Position numbers and translations under genes: made by a program. From positions 62,001-126,000 of the forward strand of contig NZ_CAJZAH010000005.1 of assembly GCF_914271545.1 (NCBI RefSeq): a stretch of 64,000 bases of DNA, given 5' to 3'. Numbering within the stretch: the first letter of the stretch is position 1; every line of letters starts with the position of its first letter. Below are positions 19,096 through 29,399 of the stretch, in pieces. Source of the stretch: Cupriavidus respiraculi. GTDB taxonomy: Bacteria; Pseudomonadota; Gammaproteobacteria; Burkholderiales; Burkholderiaceae. A model generated the notes under the pieces. That model did not search any database and had not been told where the DNA came from. It worked only from the letters and a program-made list of their open reading frames with translations.

Positions 19096-19947
19096 ATGGT
19101 AGAACGACGACCTTTTCTGGATTTCCTGACCCACCTGGTGCTGATCATCGGCATCGTGATCGTGGCGTTCCCGGTCTATGTGACCTTCGTCGCCTCGACG
19201 CTGACCGCCGAGGAGGTGCTGGACGCGCCGATGACGCTGATCCCGGGCAGCCACTTCCTGTCCAACTACGCGACTGTGCTGTTCAAGGGCGGGACGGGCG
19301 TGGCGGCCGCGCCGGTGTCCACGATGCTGATGAACAGCATGATCATGGCGCTGGGCATCGCGCTCGGGAAGATCGCCATCTCGATCATCTCGGCTTTCGC
19401 GGTGGTGTATTTCAAGTTTCCGCTGCGCAAGACCTTCTTCTGGATGATCTTCATCACGCTGATGCTGCCGGTGGAAGTGCGCATCCTGCCGACCTACAAG
19501 GTGGTGTCGGACCTGGGCATGCTCAACAGCTACTTCGGGCTGACGGTGCCGATCATCGCCTCGGCGACGGCCACCTTCCTGTTCCGGCAGTTCTTCCTGA
19601 CCATCCCCGACGAACTGGCCGAGGCCGCGCGCATCGACGGCGCCGGTCCGATCCGCTTCTTCCGCGACGTGCTGCTGCCGCTGTCCAAGACCAGCATCGC
19701 GGCGCTGTTCGTGATCCAGTTCATCTACGGCTGGAACCAGTACCTGTGGCCGCTCCTGATCACCACGGAAAAGTCGATGACGCCGGTGGTGGTGGGCGTC
19801 ACCCAGATGATCTCGCGCTCCGGCGATGCCACGACCGATTGGAATCTGGTGATGGCCACCGTGATGCTGGCCATGATCCCGCCCGCGGTGGTGGTGATCC
19901 TGATGCAGAAATGGTTCGTCAAGGGCCTGGTCGAAACCGAGAAATAA
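19096..19947 (+). CDS. ugpE: UgpE, glycerol-3-phosphate ABC transporter permease
   Basis: 283 aa, six membrane helices, with EAA loop [20 protein letters not shown]. The N-terminus [19 protein letters not shown] is typical of UgpE. It lies 54 bp after ugpA and 13 bp before ugpC in the same operon. Second channel subunit of the UgpBAEC importer. Confidence 0.94.
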   Translation: MVERRPFLDFLTHLVLIIGIVIVAFPVYVTFVASTLTAEEVLDAPMTLIPGSHFLSNYATVLFKGGTGVAAAPVSTMLMNSMIMALGIALGKIAISIISAFAVVYFKFPLRKTFFWMIFITLMLPVEVRILPTYKVVSDLGMLNSYFGLTVPIIASATATFLFRQFFLTIPDELAEAARIDGAGPIRFFRDVLLPLSKTSIAALFVIQFIYGWNQYLWPLLITTEKSMTPVVVGVTQMISRSGDATTDWNLVMATVMLAMIPPAVVVILMQKWFVKGLVETEK

Positions 19948-19960
19948 CAAAGAATCAGAC

Positions 19961-21064
19961 ATGGCAAAACTGTCGCTTCGTAACGTACAGAAGACCTACG
20001 CCGGCAACGTCGCCGTCGTGCACGGCATCGACATGGAAATCGCCGACGGCGAATTCATCGTGATCGTGGGCCCCTCCGGCTGCGGCAAGTCCACGCTGCT
20101 GCGCATGGTCGCGGGGCTGGAAACGATCACCGGCGGCGAGGTCCATATCGGCGACCGCGTCGTCAACCAGCTGGAACCGGCCGAGCGCGATATCGCGATG
20201 GTGTTCCAGAACTACGCGCTCTATCCGCACATGAGCGTGTACGACAACATGGCCTACGGCCTGAAGATCCGCGGCATGGCCAAGGCCGAGATCGACCAGC
20301 GCGTGCGCCACGCCGCCGGCATCCTCGAACTGGGTCCGCTGCTGGAGCGCAAGCCGCGCCAGCTCTCCGGCGGCCAGCGCCAGCGCGTGGCCATGGGCCG
20401 CGCCATCGTGCGCGAGCCGGCGGTGTTCCTGTTCGACGAACCGCTGTCGAACCTGGACGCCAAGCTGCGCGTGCAGATGCGCCTGGAGCTGAAGGAGCTG
20501 CACCGCCGGCTGCGCACCACCAGCCTCTATGTCACCCACGACCAGGTCGAGGCGATGACGCTGGCCGACCGCATGATGGTGCTCAACGGGGGCAGGGTGG
20601 AGCAGATCGGCACGCCGCTGGAGGTCTACAGCAAGCCAGCCAGCACCTTCGTCGCCAGCTTCATCGGCTCGCCGCCGATGAACCTGGTGCCGGTGGCCCG
20701 CAACGACGCCGGCCAGCGCGACGAGGTGGCGATGCGCGTGACCGGCGCCGACGGCGCGGTGACCGACGCCACGCTGGGCCATCTGCCGATGGGCCTGCAT
20801 CTGCCCGAGCGCGCGCTGCTGGGCCTGCGCCCGGAACACATCGAGCCGTGCGCGAGCGAGCAGGCCATCGCCCATATCGATGTGCGCGTGGTCGAGGCGC
20901 TGGGCGCCGACTCGTTCGCCTACGGCACGCTGGGCGGCCAGCCGGTCGTGGTGCGGCTCGAGAGCCATCAGCGGGTGGCCTCGGGCGACCGCCTGCCGGT
21001 CACCGCGTCGGCCGACCATCTGCACTTCTTCGACGTAACCACCGGCAAGCGCATCGAGGCCTGA
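19961..21064 (+). CDS. ugpC: UgpC, glycerol-3-phosphate ABC transporter ATPase
   Basis: 367 aa. Walker A is GPSGCGKST at 37-45, the signature is LSGGQRQR, Walker B is FLFDEP, and the switch His is in YVTHDQ. A C-terminal TOBE-type domain (about 240-367) is as in MalK/UgpC. It powers UgpAE. Its stop is 2 bases before the ugpQ ATG. Confidence 0.95.
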   Translation: MAKLSLRNVQKTYAGNVAVVHGIDMEIADGEFIVIVGPSGCGKSTLLRMVAGLETITGGEVHIGDRVVNQLEPAERDIAMVFQNYALYPHMSVYDNMAYGLKIRGMAKAEIDQRVRHAAGILELGPLLERKPRQLSGGQRQRVAMGRAIVREPAVFLFDEPLSNLDAKLRVQMRLELKELHRRLRTTSLYVTHDQVEAMTLADRMMVLNGGRVEQIGTPLEVYSKPASTFVASFIGSPPMNLVPVARNDAGQRDEVAMRVTGADGAVTDATLGHLPMGLHLPERALLGLRPEHIEPCASEQAIAHIDVRVVEALGADSFAYGTLGGQPVVVRLESHQRVASGDRLPVTASADHLHFFDVTTGKRIEA

Positions 21065-21066
21065 GC

Positions 21067-21849
21067 ATGAGCGCGTCCAACCCGTCCTCTTCCGCGCCGG
21101 CCGCCGCATCGCTGGCCCCGTGGCCGTATCCGCGGCATATCGCCCACCGCGGCGCGGGCAAGCTGGCGCCGGAAAACACCCTGGCGGCGATGCGCCACGG
21201 GGCGTCGTTCGGTTACCGGATGTTCGAGTTCGACGTGAAGCTCTCGGGCGACGGGCGGGCGATGCTGCTGCACGACGCGACGCTGGACCGCACCACGAGC
21301 GGCCGCGGCCGCATGGACACGCTTACCTTCGCCGAACTGGCGCAGCTGGACGCCGGCGGCTGGCACAGCCCCGCCTATGCCGGCGAGCCGATGCCCACGC
21401 TGGCAGCGGTGGCGCGCTATACCCGCGCCAACGGCCTGCACGTCAATATCGAGATCAAGCCCGTGCCGGGCACCGAGGCGCGCACCGGCGCGGCGGTGGC
21501 GCTCGATGCGCTGTCGCTGTGGGCCGGCGCCGAGGTGCCGCCGCTGCTGTCCTCGTTCTCGGAGGTGGCGCTGGAGGCGGCCCGCGCCGTGGCGCCGGAC
21601 CTGCCGCGCGCCTTGCTGCTGGACCGGCTGCCGGCCGACTGGCTGGAGCGGCTGCGCCGGCTGGAGTGCGTGGCGCTGGACGCCAATCACCGCGAGCTGA
21701 ATGCACAAGTCATCGCCGCCGCGCATGAAGCGGGGTTTCGCGTGGCCTGCTATACGGTCAACGACCCGGCCCGCGCGGCGCAACTGCTGGATTGGGGGCT
21801 GGATGGGCTGATTACCGACGCGGTGGATTTGATTCCCCCGTCGGCCTGA
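21067..21849 (+). CDS. ugpQ: UgpQ, glycerophosphodiester phosphodiesterase
   Basis: 260 aa. GDPD motifs are HIAHRGAGKLAPENT (catalytic His and Glu), FEFDVKLS and LLHDATLDRTT. It hydrolyses glycerophosphodiesters brought in by Ugp to glycerol-3-phosphate plus an alcohol. It begins 2 bases after ugpC and is the last gene of the operon. The N-terminal 17 residues are Ser/Ala/Pro-rich and not part of the fold. Confidence 0.93.
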   Translation: MSASNPSSSAPAAASLAPWPYPRHIAHRGAGKLAPENTLAAMRHGASFGYRMFEFDVKLSGDGRAMLLHDATLDRTTSGRGRMDTLTFAELAQLDAGGWHSPAYAGEPMPTLAAVARYTRANGLHVNIEIKPVPGTEARTGAAVALDALSLWAGAEVPPLLSSFSEVALEAARAVAPDLPRALLLDRLPADWLERLRRLECVALDANHRELNAQVIAAAHEAGFRVACYTVNDPARAAQLLDWGLDGLITDAVDLIPPSA

Positions 21850-21894
21850 ATCCCGGCGCGTGTTGCAAAATCGTTCCGTATCACGAAAAGGTGC

Positions 21895-21921
21895 TGGACA
21901 TTTGTGCAAACGTGCTATTCT
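21895..21921 (+). promoter_or_regulatory. Candidate odhA promoter with extended -10
   Basis: TGC-TATTCT (21913-21921) is an extended -10. TGGACA 15 bp upstream (21895-21900) could be a short-spaced -35. It lies in an AT-richer patch about 210 bp before odhA, giving a long leader. Confidence 0.45.
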
Positions 21922-21939
21922 TACGCGCAGTGAAGACTT

Positions 21940-22129
21940 AGGTCCTTCCCCGCACAACTTGCCCTTTCGGGCCTCCTGCTTAGCGTGTTTCCGGCACCCG
22001 TGTTGGTGCCGTTTGCATAATGGGGCGGCCTCCAAGAGTTGTTTGCAATCCGCTAACCGGTCAAGCCGTGTCGCGGAAGGTTGATAAACCCGCTGAACTC
22101 CGGCATTCCCGGAGAATAGTGAGCGCCCC
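21940..22129 (+). ncRNA. Structured odhA (sucA) leader, candidate sucA RNA motif
   Basis: The leader holds a GGCACC/GGTGCC hairpin (about 21991-22010) and a CTCCGG-CATTC-CCGGAG hairpin (22098-22114) whose right arm contains the only GGAG near the start codon, so folding could hide the ribosome site. A conserved sucA RNA motif is known upstream of sucA in Burkholderiales, and the position matches. I could not align to the family model, so the exact borders are approximate. Confidence 0.5.
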
Positions 22130-24985
22130 ATGATGCAGCAGTACCAGAGCAATTCGTACCTCTTCGGCGGTAACGCCCCGTATGTGGAAGAGCTGTACGA
22201 GGCTTATCTCCAGAATCCCTCCTCGGTCCCCGACAACTGGCGCGCGTATTTCGACGCGATGCAGAACGTGCCGGCCGTCGACGGTTCCAATTCCCCCGAT
22301 ATTCCCCACGCCCCGATCGTCGCTTCGTTCGCCGAGCGCGCCAAGCAGGGCCCGATCCGCACCATCGTCGCCTCCGCCGATGCGGACATGGGCCGCAAGC
22401 GCGTGGCCGCGACGCAGCTGATCGCCGCCTACCGCAATATCGGTTCGCACTGGGCCAATCTCGATCCGCTGCAGCGCCAGGAGCGTCCGCCCCTGCCTGA
22501 CCTGGATCCGGCCTTCTACGGTTTCTCCGAAAGCGATCTCGATATCGTTTTCAACGCCAGCAATACCTATTTCGGCAAGGAAACGATGAGCCTGCGCGAG
22601 CTGCTCAACAACCTGCGCGAAACGTATTGCAGCAGCATCGGCGCCGAATTCATGTACATCAGCGACCAGGCGCAGAAGCGCTGGTGGCAGGAGCGCCTGG
22701 AAACCACGCGTTCCAAGCCGGTGTTCACCGCTGACAAGAAGAAGCACATTCTCGAGCGCCTGACCGCCGCCGAGGGCCTGGAGCGTTTCCTCCATACCAA
22801 GTACGTCGGCCAGAAGCGCTTCTCGCTGGAAGGTGGCGACGTCTTTATCGCCGCGATGGATGAACTGATCCAGCACAGCGGCAGCAAGGGCGTGCAGGAA
22901 ATCGTCATCGGCATGGCCCACCGCGGCCGCCTGAACGTGCTGGTCAACACGCTGGGCAAGATGCCGGCGGACCTGTTCGCCGAGTTCGAAGGCAAGCACG
23001 TCGACGACCTGCCGGCCGGCGACGTCAAGTACCACAAGGGCTTCTCCAGCGATGTGTCGACCCCGGGCGGCCCGGTGCACCTGTCGCTGGCGTTCAACCC
23101 GTCGCACCTGGAAATCGTCAACCCGGTGGTGGAAGGCTCGGTCAAGGCCCGCCAGGAACGCCGCGGCGAAGACGCCGGCCATCGCGAAGTGCTGCCCGTG
23201 CAGGTGCACGGCGACGCGGCCTTCGCCGGCCAGGGCGTGGTGATGGAGACGCTGAACCTGGCGCAGACCCGCGGCTACGGCACGGGCGGCACCATGCACA
23301 TCGTCATCAACAACCAGATCGGCTTCACCACCTCCGATCCGCGCGACTCGCGTTCGACGCTGTATTGCACGGACGTGGTCAAGATGATCGAGGCTCCGGT
23401 GCTGCACGTGAACGGCGACGATCCCGAAGCCGTGGTGTTCGCGATGCAGCTGGCGGTGGACTTCCGCATGGAGTTCAAGAAGGATGTCGTGGTCGACATC
23501 ATCTGCTACCGCAAGCTGGGCCACAACGAGCAGGACACCCCGGCGGTCACGCAGCCGCTGATGTACAAGAAGATCGCCCAGCATCCGGGCACGCGCAAGC
23601 TGTACGCCGACAAGCTGGCCACGCAGAACGTGGTGCCGGCCGAGTTCGGCGACGAGCTGGTCAAGGAATACCGCGCGGCCATGGACGCGGGCAAGCATAC
23701 GGTCGACCCGGTGCTGTCGAACTTCAAGAACAAGTTCGCCGTGGACTGGATGCCGTTCCTGAACCGCAAGTGGACGGACGCCGCCGACACCGCCGTGCCG
23801 GTGACCGAACTGAAGCGCCTGGCCGAGCGGATCACCACGATCCCCGAGCACCTGAAGCTGCATCCGCTGGTGGAGCGCGTGGTCAAGGACCGCGCCAACA
23901 TGGGCCGTGGCGACCAGCCGCTGGACTGGGGCATGGGCGAGCATCTGGCCTTCGCCTCGCTGGTGGCATCGGGCTACCCGGTGCGCATCACCGGCCAGGA
24001 CGCCGGCCGCGGCACCTTCACCCACCGCCATGCCGTGCTGCACGACCAGAACCGCGAGCGTTGGGATGCCGGCACCTATGTGCCGCTGCAGAACGTCTCC
24101 GAAGGCCAGGCGCCGTTCACGGTGATCGACTCGGTGCTGTCGGAAGAGGCCGTGCTCGGCTTCGAATACGGCTACTCGACGGCCGAGCCGAACGCGCTGG
24201 TCATCTGGGAAGCCCAGTTCGGCGACTTCGTCAACGGTGCGCAGGTCGTGATCGACCAGTTCATCTCGTCGGGCGAAGTGAAGTGGGGCCGCGCCTCGGG
24301 CCTGACGCTGATGCTGCCGCACGGCTACGAAGGCCAGGGTCCGGAACACAGCTCCGCCCGTATCGAGCGTTTCCTGCAGCTTTGCGCGGACCACAACATG
24401 CAGGTCTGCCAGCCGACCACGCCGGCCCAGATCTTCCACCTGCTGCGCCGCCAGATGATCCGTCTGTTCCGCAAGCCGCTGGTGATCATGACGCCGAAGT
24501 CGCTGCTGCGTAACAAGGATGCGGTCTCGTCGCTCTCGGAACTGGCCAACGGCCACTTCCAGACCGTGATTCCGGAGCACGAGGAACTGAACGCGGCCAA
24601 GGTCAAGCGCCTGATCATGTGCTCGGGCAAGGTGTACTACGACCTGGTTGCCACCCGCAAGGAACGCGGCGCCAACGACGTGGCCATCATCCGCATGGAA
24701 CAGCTCTATCCGTTCCCGCACAAGGCGCTGGCCGCCGAGCTCAAGAAGTATCCGAACGTCACCGAAATCGTGTGGTGCCAGGACGAGCCGCAGAACCAGG
24801 GCGCCTGGTTCTTCGTCCAGCACTACATCATGGAAAACATGACGGAAGGCCAGAAGCTCGGCTACGCCGGTCGTCCCGCCTCGGCCTCGCCGGCGGTGGG
24901 CTACTACGCCAAGCACAACGAGCAGCAGAAGGCGCTGCTGGATGCGGCCTTTGCCAAGCTGAAGGGCTTCGTACTGTCCAAATGA
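22130..24985 (+). CDS. odhA: 2-oxoglutarate dehydrogenase E1 component
   Basis: 951 aa, full length. The N-terminal MMQQYQSNSYLFGGNAPYVE matches the E1o lead. The thiamine diphosphate-binding core includes GMAHRGRLNVLVN near 262, and later GHNEQDTPAVTQP and the AQFGDFVNGAQVVIDQFI transketolase segment. It decarboxylates 2-oxoglutarate and transfers succinyl to the lipoyl group of OdhB in the TCA cycle. Two adjacent ATGs (22130 and 22133) are possible starts. It is followed by an intrinsic terminator, so odhB and lpdA may be transcribed by read-through. Confidence 0.96.
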   Translation: MMQQYQSNSYLFGGNAPYVEELYEAYLQNPSSVPDNWRAYFDAMQNVPAVDGSNSPDIPHAPIVASFAERAKQGPIRTIVASADADMGRKRVAATQLIAAYRNIGSHWANLDPLQRQERPPLPDLDPAFYGFSESDLDIVFNASNTYFGKETMSLRELLNNLRETYCSSIGAEFMYISDQAQKRWWQERLETTRSKPVFTADKKKHILERLTAAEGLERFLHTKYVGQKRFSLEGGDVFIAAMDELIQHSGSKGVQEIVIGMAHRGRLNVLVNTLGKMPADLFAEFEGKHVDDLPAGDVKYHKGFSSDVSTPGGPVHLSLAFNPSHLEIVNPVVEGSVKARQERRGEDAGHREVLPVQVHGDAAFAGQGVVMETLNLAQTRGYGTGGTMHIVINNQIGFTTSDPRDSRSTLYCTDVVKMIEAPVLHVNGDDPEAVVFAMQLAVDFRMEFKKDVVVDIICYRKLGHNEQDTPAVTQPLMYKKIAQHPGTRKLYADKLATQNVVPAEFGDELVKEYRAAMDAGKHTVDPVLSNFKNKFAVDWMPFLNRKWTDAADTAVPVTELKRLAERITTIPEHLKLHPLVERVVKDRANMGRGDQPLDWGMGEHLAFASLVASGYPVRITGQDAGRGTFTHRHAVLHDQNRERWDAGTYVPLQNVSEGQAPFTVIDSVLSEEAVLGFEYGYSTAEPNALVIWEAQFGDFVNGAQVVIDQFISSGEVKWGRASGLTLMLPHGYEGQGPEHSSARIERFLQLCADHNMQVCQPTTPAQIFHLLRRQMIRLFRKPLVIMTPKSLLRNKDAVSSLSELANGHFQTVIPEHEELNAAKVKRLIMCSGKVYYDLVATRKERGANDVAIIRMEQLYPFPHKALAAELKKYPNVTEIVWCQDEPQNQGAWFFVQHYIMENMTEGQKLGYAGRPASASPAVGYYAKHNEQQKALLDAAFAKLKGFVLSK

Positions 24986-24994
24986 CCGGGATGA

Positions 24995-25035
24995 ACATGG
25001 CGGCATGCGCCGAGGGCGCGCCGCCATGTTTTTTT
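24995..25035 (+). terminator. Strong intrinsic terminator between odhA and odhB
   Basis: The outer stem ACATGGCGGC/GCCGCCATGT is at 24995-25004 with 25020-25029, the inner stem GCGCC/GGCGC is at 25007-25019, and the T run is 25029-25035. It sits in the 96-bp gap inside what is normally one operon. Confidence 0.9.
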
Positions 25036-25081
25036 GCTGCCCGCCCCAAGATCACACGCATACAACAAGGAAATACCAACC

Positions 25082-26353
25082 ATGGCTATTGTTGACGTCA
25101 AGGTTCCGCAACTGTCCGAATCGGTCGCCGAAGCGACCATGCTGAACTGGAAGAAGAAGCCTGGCGAAGCTGTCGCCCAGGACGAAATCCTGATCGAGAT
25201 CGAGACCGACAAGGTCGTGCTCGAAGTGCCGGCGCCGTCCGCCGGCGTGCTGTCGCAGATCATCAGGAATGACGGCGATACCGTGGTTGCCGACGAGATC
25301 ATCGCGAAGATCGATACCGAAGCCACCGCTGGCGCCGCGGCTCCCGCCGCTGCCGCTCCGGCTCCGGCCGCCGCCGACGCCGCCAAGCCGGTCGCCGGCT
25401 CGACGGCCGCCGCCCCGGCCCCGGCAGCCGCCGGTGGCGTGGCCATGCCCTCGGCCGCCAAGCTGATGGCTGAAGCCAACCTGCAGCCGGGCCAGGTCGC
25501 CGGCACCGGCAAGGATGGCCGCATCACCAAGGGCGACGTGCTCGCCGCCGGTTCGGCCCCGGCCGCCAAGGCCGCGCCCGCGCCGGCTCCGGCCGCCGCC
25601 AAGCCGGCGCTGCAGCAGGTGTCGACCCCGGTGGACTTCGCCGCGCTGGGCGACCGCCCGGAAGAGCGCGTGCCGATGAGCCGCCTGCGCGCCCGTATCG
25701 CCGAGCGCCTGATCCAGTCGCAATCGACCAACGCCATCCTCACCACCTTCAATGAAGTGAACATGAAGCCGGTGATGGACCTGCGCGCCAAGTACAAGGA
25801 CCGCTTCGAGAAGGAACACGGCGTCAAGCTCGGCTTCATGTCGTTCTTCGTGAAGGCCGCGGTCCACGCGCTGAAGAAGTACCCGATCATCAACGCCTCG
25901 GTCGACGGCAACGACATCCTGTACCACGGCTACTTCGACATCGGTATCGCCGTGGGCTCGCCGCGTGGCCTGGTGGTGCCGATCCTGCGCAACGCCGACC
26001 AGATGAGCCTGGCCGACATCGAGAAGAAGATCGCCGAGTTCGGCGCCAAGGCCCGCGACGGCAAGCTGTCGCTGGAAGAGCTGACCGGCGGCACGTTCTC
26101 GATCTCGAACGGCGGCACCTTCGGTTCGATGCTGTCGACCCCGATCATCAACCCGCCGCAATCGGCCATCCTTGGCGTGCACGCGACCAAGGACCGCGCC
26201 GTGGTGGAAGACGGCCAGATCGTGATCCGTCCGATGAACTACCTCGCCATGTCCTACGACCACCGCATCATCGACGGCCGCGAAGCCGTCCTCGGCCTGG
26301 TGGCCATGAAGGAAGCGCTGGAAGATCCGGCACGCCTGCTGCTGGACCTGTAA
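25082..26353 (+). CDS. odhB: 2-oxoglutarate dehydrogenase E2 (dihydrolipoamide succinyltransferase)
   Basis: 423 aa. One lipoyl domain is at about 1-76 with lipoyl Lys44 in EIETDKVV. An Ala/Pro-rich linker follows (about 80-115), then the E3/E1-binding domain at about 118-155, a second Ala/Pro linker, and the catalytic domain with H394 and D398 in SYDHRIIDG. It transfers succinyl from the lipoyl arm to CoA and forms the core of the complex. The repetitive Ala/Pro linkers are normal for E2. Confidence 0.96.
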   Translation: MAIVDVKVPQLSESVAEATMLNWKKKPGEAVAQDEILIEIETDKVVLEVPAPSAGVLSQIIRNDGDTVVADEIIAKIDTEATAGAAAPAAAAPAPAAADAAKPVAGSTAAAPAPAAAGGVAMPSAAKLMAEANLQPGQVAGTGKDGRITKGDVLAAGSAPAAKAAPAPAPAAAKPALQQVSTPVDFAALGDRPEERVPMSRLRARIAERLIQSQSTNAILTTFNEVNMKPVMDLRAKYKDRFEKEHGVKLGFMSFFVKAAVHALKKYPIINASVDGNDILYHGYFDIGIAVGSPRGLVVPILRNADQMSLADIEKKIAEFGAKARDGKLSLEELTGGTFSISNGGTFGSMLSTPIINPPQSAILGVHATKDRAVVEDGQIVIRPMNYLAMSYDHRIIDGREAVLGLVAMKEALEDPARLLLDL

Positions 26354-26440
26354 GGGCAGAACGCGCGGTCGCGCCACCGCCACGAGCCGGCCCGGTGCCG
26401 GCCGCGGCGGCGGCGCGCGAGACTCGACTTAGGAATTCCC

Positions 26441-27877
26441 ATGAGCAAACAATTCGATGTGCTGGTGATCGGCGCCGGCCCCGGCGGCTACATCGCCGCG
26501 ATCCGCGCCGGCCAGCTGGGCCTGAACGTGGCCTGCTGCGAAGACAACCCCTATGACGATCCCAAGGGCGAACCGCGCCTGGGCGGCACCTGCCTGAACG
26601 TGGGCTGCATCCCGTCCAAGGCGCTGCTGGCCTCGTCGGAAGAGTACGAGAACGTCCAGCACCACCTGGGCGCGCACGGCATCACCGTGGGCGACGTCAA
26701 GGTCGATATCGCCAAGATGCTCAAGCGCAAGGACGATATCGTCGGCAAGATGACCAAGGGCATCGAGTTCCTGTTCCGCAAGAACAAGGTCGCGCTGCTC
26801 AAGGGCCACGGCTCGTTCGTCGGCAAGAACGCCGACGGCTTCCAGGTGGAAGTGGCCGGCAAGGACGGCACCGAAGTCGTGACGGCCAAGCAGGTCATCA
26901 TCGCCACCGGCTCCAAGGCGCGCCATCTGCCGGGCATTCCGGTCGACAACGTGCTGATCGCCGATAACGAGGGCGCGCTGAAGTTCGCCGAGGTGCCGAA
27001 GAAGCTGGGCGTGATCGGCGCCGGCGTGATCGGCCTGGAGCTGGGCTCGGTGTGGCGCCGCCTCGGTGCGGACGTGACCGTGCTGGAAGCGCTGCCGACG
27101 TTCCTGGGCGCCGCCGACGAAGGCGTGGCCAAGGAAGGCCAGAAGCTGCTGACCAAGCAGGGCCTGAAGTTCAACTTCGGCGTCAAGGTCAACGAAGTCA
27201 AGACCGGCAAGAACAACGTCACCGTCAGCTATACCGACAAGGACGGCGCCGCGCAGACGCTGGAAGTCGACCGCCTGATCGTGTCGGTCGGCCGCGTGCC
27301 CAACACCGACAAGCTGGGCCTGGACAAGGTCGGCCTCGGTACCGACGAGCGCGGTTTCATTCCGGTGGACGACCACTGCGCCACCAGCGTGCCGGGCCTG
27401 TGGGCCATCGGCGACGTGGTGCGCGGCCCGATGCTGGCGCACAAGGCGGAAGACGAGGGCGTGGCCGTGGCCGAGCGCATCGTCGGCCAGAAGCCGCACA
27501 TCGACTACAACTGCGTGCCCTGGGTGATCTACACCTACCCGGAAATCGCCTGGGTCGGCAAGACCGAGCAGCAGCTCAAGGCCGAAGGCCGCGAGTACAA
27601 GTCGGGCCAGTTCCCGTTCATGGCCAACGGCCGTGCGCTGGGCATGGGCGCTTCGGACGGCTTCGTCAAGATGCTGGCCGACGCCAAGACCGACGAGATC
27701 CTCGGCGTGCATATCGTCGCGGCCAACGCCTCCGACCTGGTGGCCGAAGCCGTGGTGGCGATGGAATTCAAGGCCGCGAGCGAAGATATCGGCCGCGTCT
27801 GCCATCCGCACCCGTCGATGTCCGAAGTCATGCGCGAAGCCGCGCTGGCCGTGGACAAGCGTCAGCTCAATATGTAA
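26441..27877 (+). CDS. lpdA: Dihydrolipoamide dehydrogenase (E3)
   Basis: 478 aa. The FAD site is VIGAGPGGY (9-17), the redox disulfide is C51/C56 in GGTCLNVGC, a second NAD site [10 protein letters not shown] follows, and the C-terminal HPHPSMSEV holds the catalytic His. It reoxidises the lipoyl group of OdhB with NAD+. It may also serve other 2-oxo acid complexes. It is 87 bp after odhB and is followed by a terminator. Confidence 0.95.
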   Translation: MSKQFDVLVIGAGPGGYIAAIRAGQLGLNVACCEDNPYDDPKGEPRLGGTCLNVGCIPSKALLASSEEYENVQHHLGAHGITVGDVKVDIAKMLKRKDDIVGKMTKGIEFLFRKNKVALLKGHGSFVGKNADGFQVEVAGKDGTEVVTAKQVIIATGSKARHLPGIPVDNVLIADNEGALKFAEVPKKLGVIGAGVIGLELGSVWRRLGADVTVLEALPTFLGAADEGVAKEGQKLLTKQGLKFNFGVKVNEVKTGKNNVTVSYTDKDGAAQTLEVDRLIVSVGRVPNTDKLGLDKVGLGTDERGFIPVDDHCATSVPGLWAIGDVVRGPMLAHKAEDEGVAVAERIVGQKPHIDYNCVPWVIYTYPEIAWVGKTEQQLKAEGREYKSGQFPFMANGRALGMGASDGFVKMLADAKTDEILGVHIVAANASDLVAEAVVAMEFKAASEDIGRVCHPHPSMSEVMREAALAVDKRQLNM

Positions 27878-27919
27878 GACGGCGCGCGCCGGGGAGGCGT
27901 GCTTCCCTTGCGCGCGACG

Positions 27920-27949
27920 GCGCGTCGCATCCGCGGCGCGCTTTTTTTT
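27920..27949 (+). terminator. Intrinsic terminator after lpdA
   Basis: The stem GCGCGTCGC/GCGGCGCGC is 9 bp with one G-T pair and loop ATCC, followed by eight T (27942-27949). It ends the odh operon. Confidence 0.9.
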
Positions 27950-27951
27950 GC

Positions 27952-28172
27952 TTTGCTCCGCTCTCCCGCCAGCGGGGCCAGGTGAGTTTTCGCTTTGCTC
28001 CCCTCTCCCGCCAGCGGGAGAGGGGCCGGGGTGAGGGTGAACGCCGGATGCGATGGGTTTGGTGCTCGCGCGGACCGCAATCAGACCTGCCGCCAGGTAA
28101 ACCGAACACCATCGGCCCTGGTACACCGTCACCCTCAGCCCCAACCCCTCTCCCGCCAGCGGGAGAGGGAAG
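27952..28172. repeat. Cluster of three REP-like elements between lpdA and zapE
   Basis: Element A (27952-27988) is partial. Element B (27994-28040) is TTTGCTCCC, a CTCTCCCGCCAGCGGGAGAG palindrome, then GGGTGAGGGTGA. Element C (28128-28172) is the same unit inverted, TCACCCTCAG then the palindrome and GGGAAGC. B and C face each other around 88 bp of unique sequence. No gene is seen in 27950-28219. Confidence 0.85.
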
Positions 28173-28219
28173 CACACCAGCGTGTATTTGTACGCCCGAC
28201 GATTGACCCATTTCACCCC

Positions 28220-29317
28220 ATGAACGTCACCGAGTACTACCACAACGAACTCAGGCAGCGCGGCTACCAGCCCGACGAGGCGCAGTTGCAGGCCGTCGCC
28301 CGCCTGCAGCGTTGCTATGACGAATGGGTGGAATACAAGAGCCGCCGCAGCAGCACGCTGAAGAAGTGGCTGGTGCGACCGGAGGTGCCGAAGGGCGTGT
28401 ACCTGTGGGGCGGGGTGGGGCGCGGCAAGTCCTTCCTGATGGACAGCTTTTTCCATTGCGTGCCGGTGGTGCGCAAGACGCGGCTGCATTTCCACGAGTT
28501 CATGCGCGAGGTGCATCGCCAGCTCGAAGAGCTGCGCGGCCGTCCCGATCCGCTCGACGAGCTGGCCAAACGGGTCGCGCGCAAATACCGCCTGATCTGC
28601 TTCGACGAATTCCATATCAGCGACGTGGCCGACGCGATGATCATGCACCGGCTGCTGGACCAGCTGTTCGTCAACGGCGTGCAGTTCGTCATGACGTCGA
28701 ACTACCGTCCCGACCTGCTCTATACCGACGGCCTGCACCGCGACCGCGTGCTGCCCGCCATCGCGCTGCTGCAGCAGAAGCTGGACGTGCTGAACGTGGA
28801 CGCCGGCATCGACTACCGCAAGCGGGCGCTGGAACAGGTGCAGGCGTACCACACGCCGTTGGGGCAGGAGGCCAGCGCGGCGCTGCGGGCCGCCTTCACC
28901 ACCATCGCGGGCGTCGCCGACGAGTCGCCGCTGCTGCATATCGAGCACCGCGAGCTGCAGGCGCTGCGCAAGGCCGATGGGGTGGTGTGGTTCGACTTCG
29001 CGACGCTGTGCGGCGGCCCGCGCTCGCAGAACGACTACCTGGAGCTGGCGTCGCGCTTTCACACGGTGATCCTGTCGGACGTGCCGAAGATGACGCCGCG
29101 CATGTCGTCGGAGGCGCGCCGCTTCACCTGGCTGATCGACGTGTTCTACGACCACAAGGTCAAGCTGCTGATGTCGGCCGAGGTGCCGGCCGACGAGCTG
29201 TATGTCGAGGGGCAGATGGCCAACGAATTCCACCGCACCGTGTCGCGCATCATCGAGATGCAGTCCCGCGAGTACGTCGAGGCGCCCCGGCGCACGGTGG
29301 ATACCGCGCTGGCCTGA
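28220..29317 (+). CDS. zapE: ZapE (AFG1-like) cell-division ATPase
   Basis: 365 aa. The AFG1-family P-loop is LWGGVGRGKSFLMD at about 63-76, Walker B is LICFDEFHISDVADAMI and TSNYRPDLLY is sensor-like. ZapE is a Z-ring-associated ATPase, needed in E. coli for division under stress. Gene order after odhA-odhB-lpdA is common in the family. The ATG at 28220 gives MNVTEYYHNELRQRGY; the upstream in-frame extension runs through the repeats and is rejected. Confidence 0.92.
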   Translation: MNVTEYYHNELRQRGYQPDEAQLQAVARLQRCYDEWVEYKSRRSSTLKKWLVRPEVPKGVYLWGGVGRGKSFLMDSFFHCVPVVRKTRLHFHEFMREVHRQLEELRGRPDPLDELAKRVARKYRLICFDEFHISDVADAMIMHRLLDQLFVNGVQFVMTSNYRPDLLYTDGLHRDRVLPAIALLQQKLDVLNVDAGIDYRKRALEQVQAYHTPLGQEASAALRAAFTTIAGVADESPLLHIEHRELQALRKADGVVWFDFATLCGGPRSQNDYLELASRFHTVILSDVPKMTPRMSSEARRFTWLIDVFYDHKVKLLMSAEVPADELYVEGQMANEFHRTVSRIIEMQSREYVEAPRRTVDTALA

Positions 29318-29334
29318 GCGGCCGGCACCGGTAC

Positions 29335-29376
29335 TTGATCTGCATCAAGGCGGCTGGACCGCCCGGGCGCTACGAT
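29335..29376 (+). promoter_or_regulatory. FNR box and -10 of the ccoI promoter
   Basis: A perfect FNR site TTGAT-CTGC-ATCAA is at 29335-29348. TACGAT at 29371-29376 is the -10, which puts the site centre 41.5 bp before the inferred start (about 29383), as in class II FNR-activated promoters. Confidence 0.88.
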
Positions 29377-29399
29377 GCGCCGGGTAAAAAAGGGTCTCG

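Noticed and set aside
22061-25027. A 988-aa frame antisense to odhA
   Set aside because: A His/Arg/Gln-rich shadow typical of high-GC DNA. odhA is certain.
27952-28172. Possible CRISPR array from repeated palindromes after lpdA
   Set aside because: Only three copies in mixed orientation with unequal spacing and no cas genes. They fit REP/BIME elements.
27995-28219. N-terminal extension of ZapE through the repeat cluster
   Set aside because: The extra residues come from the REP elements. The ATG at 28220 matches the family start.
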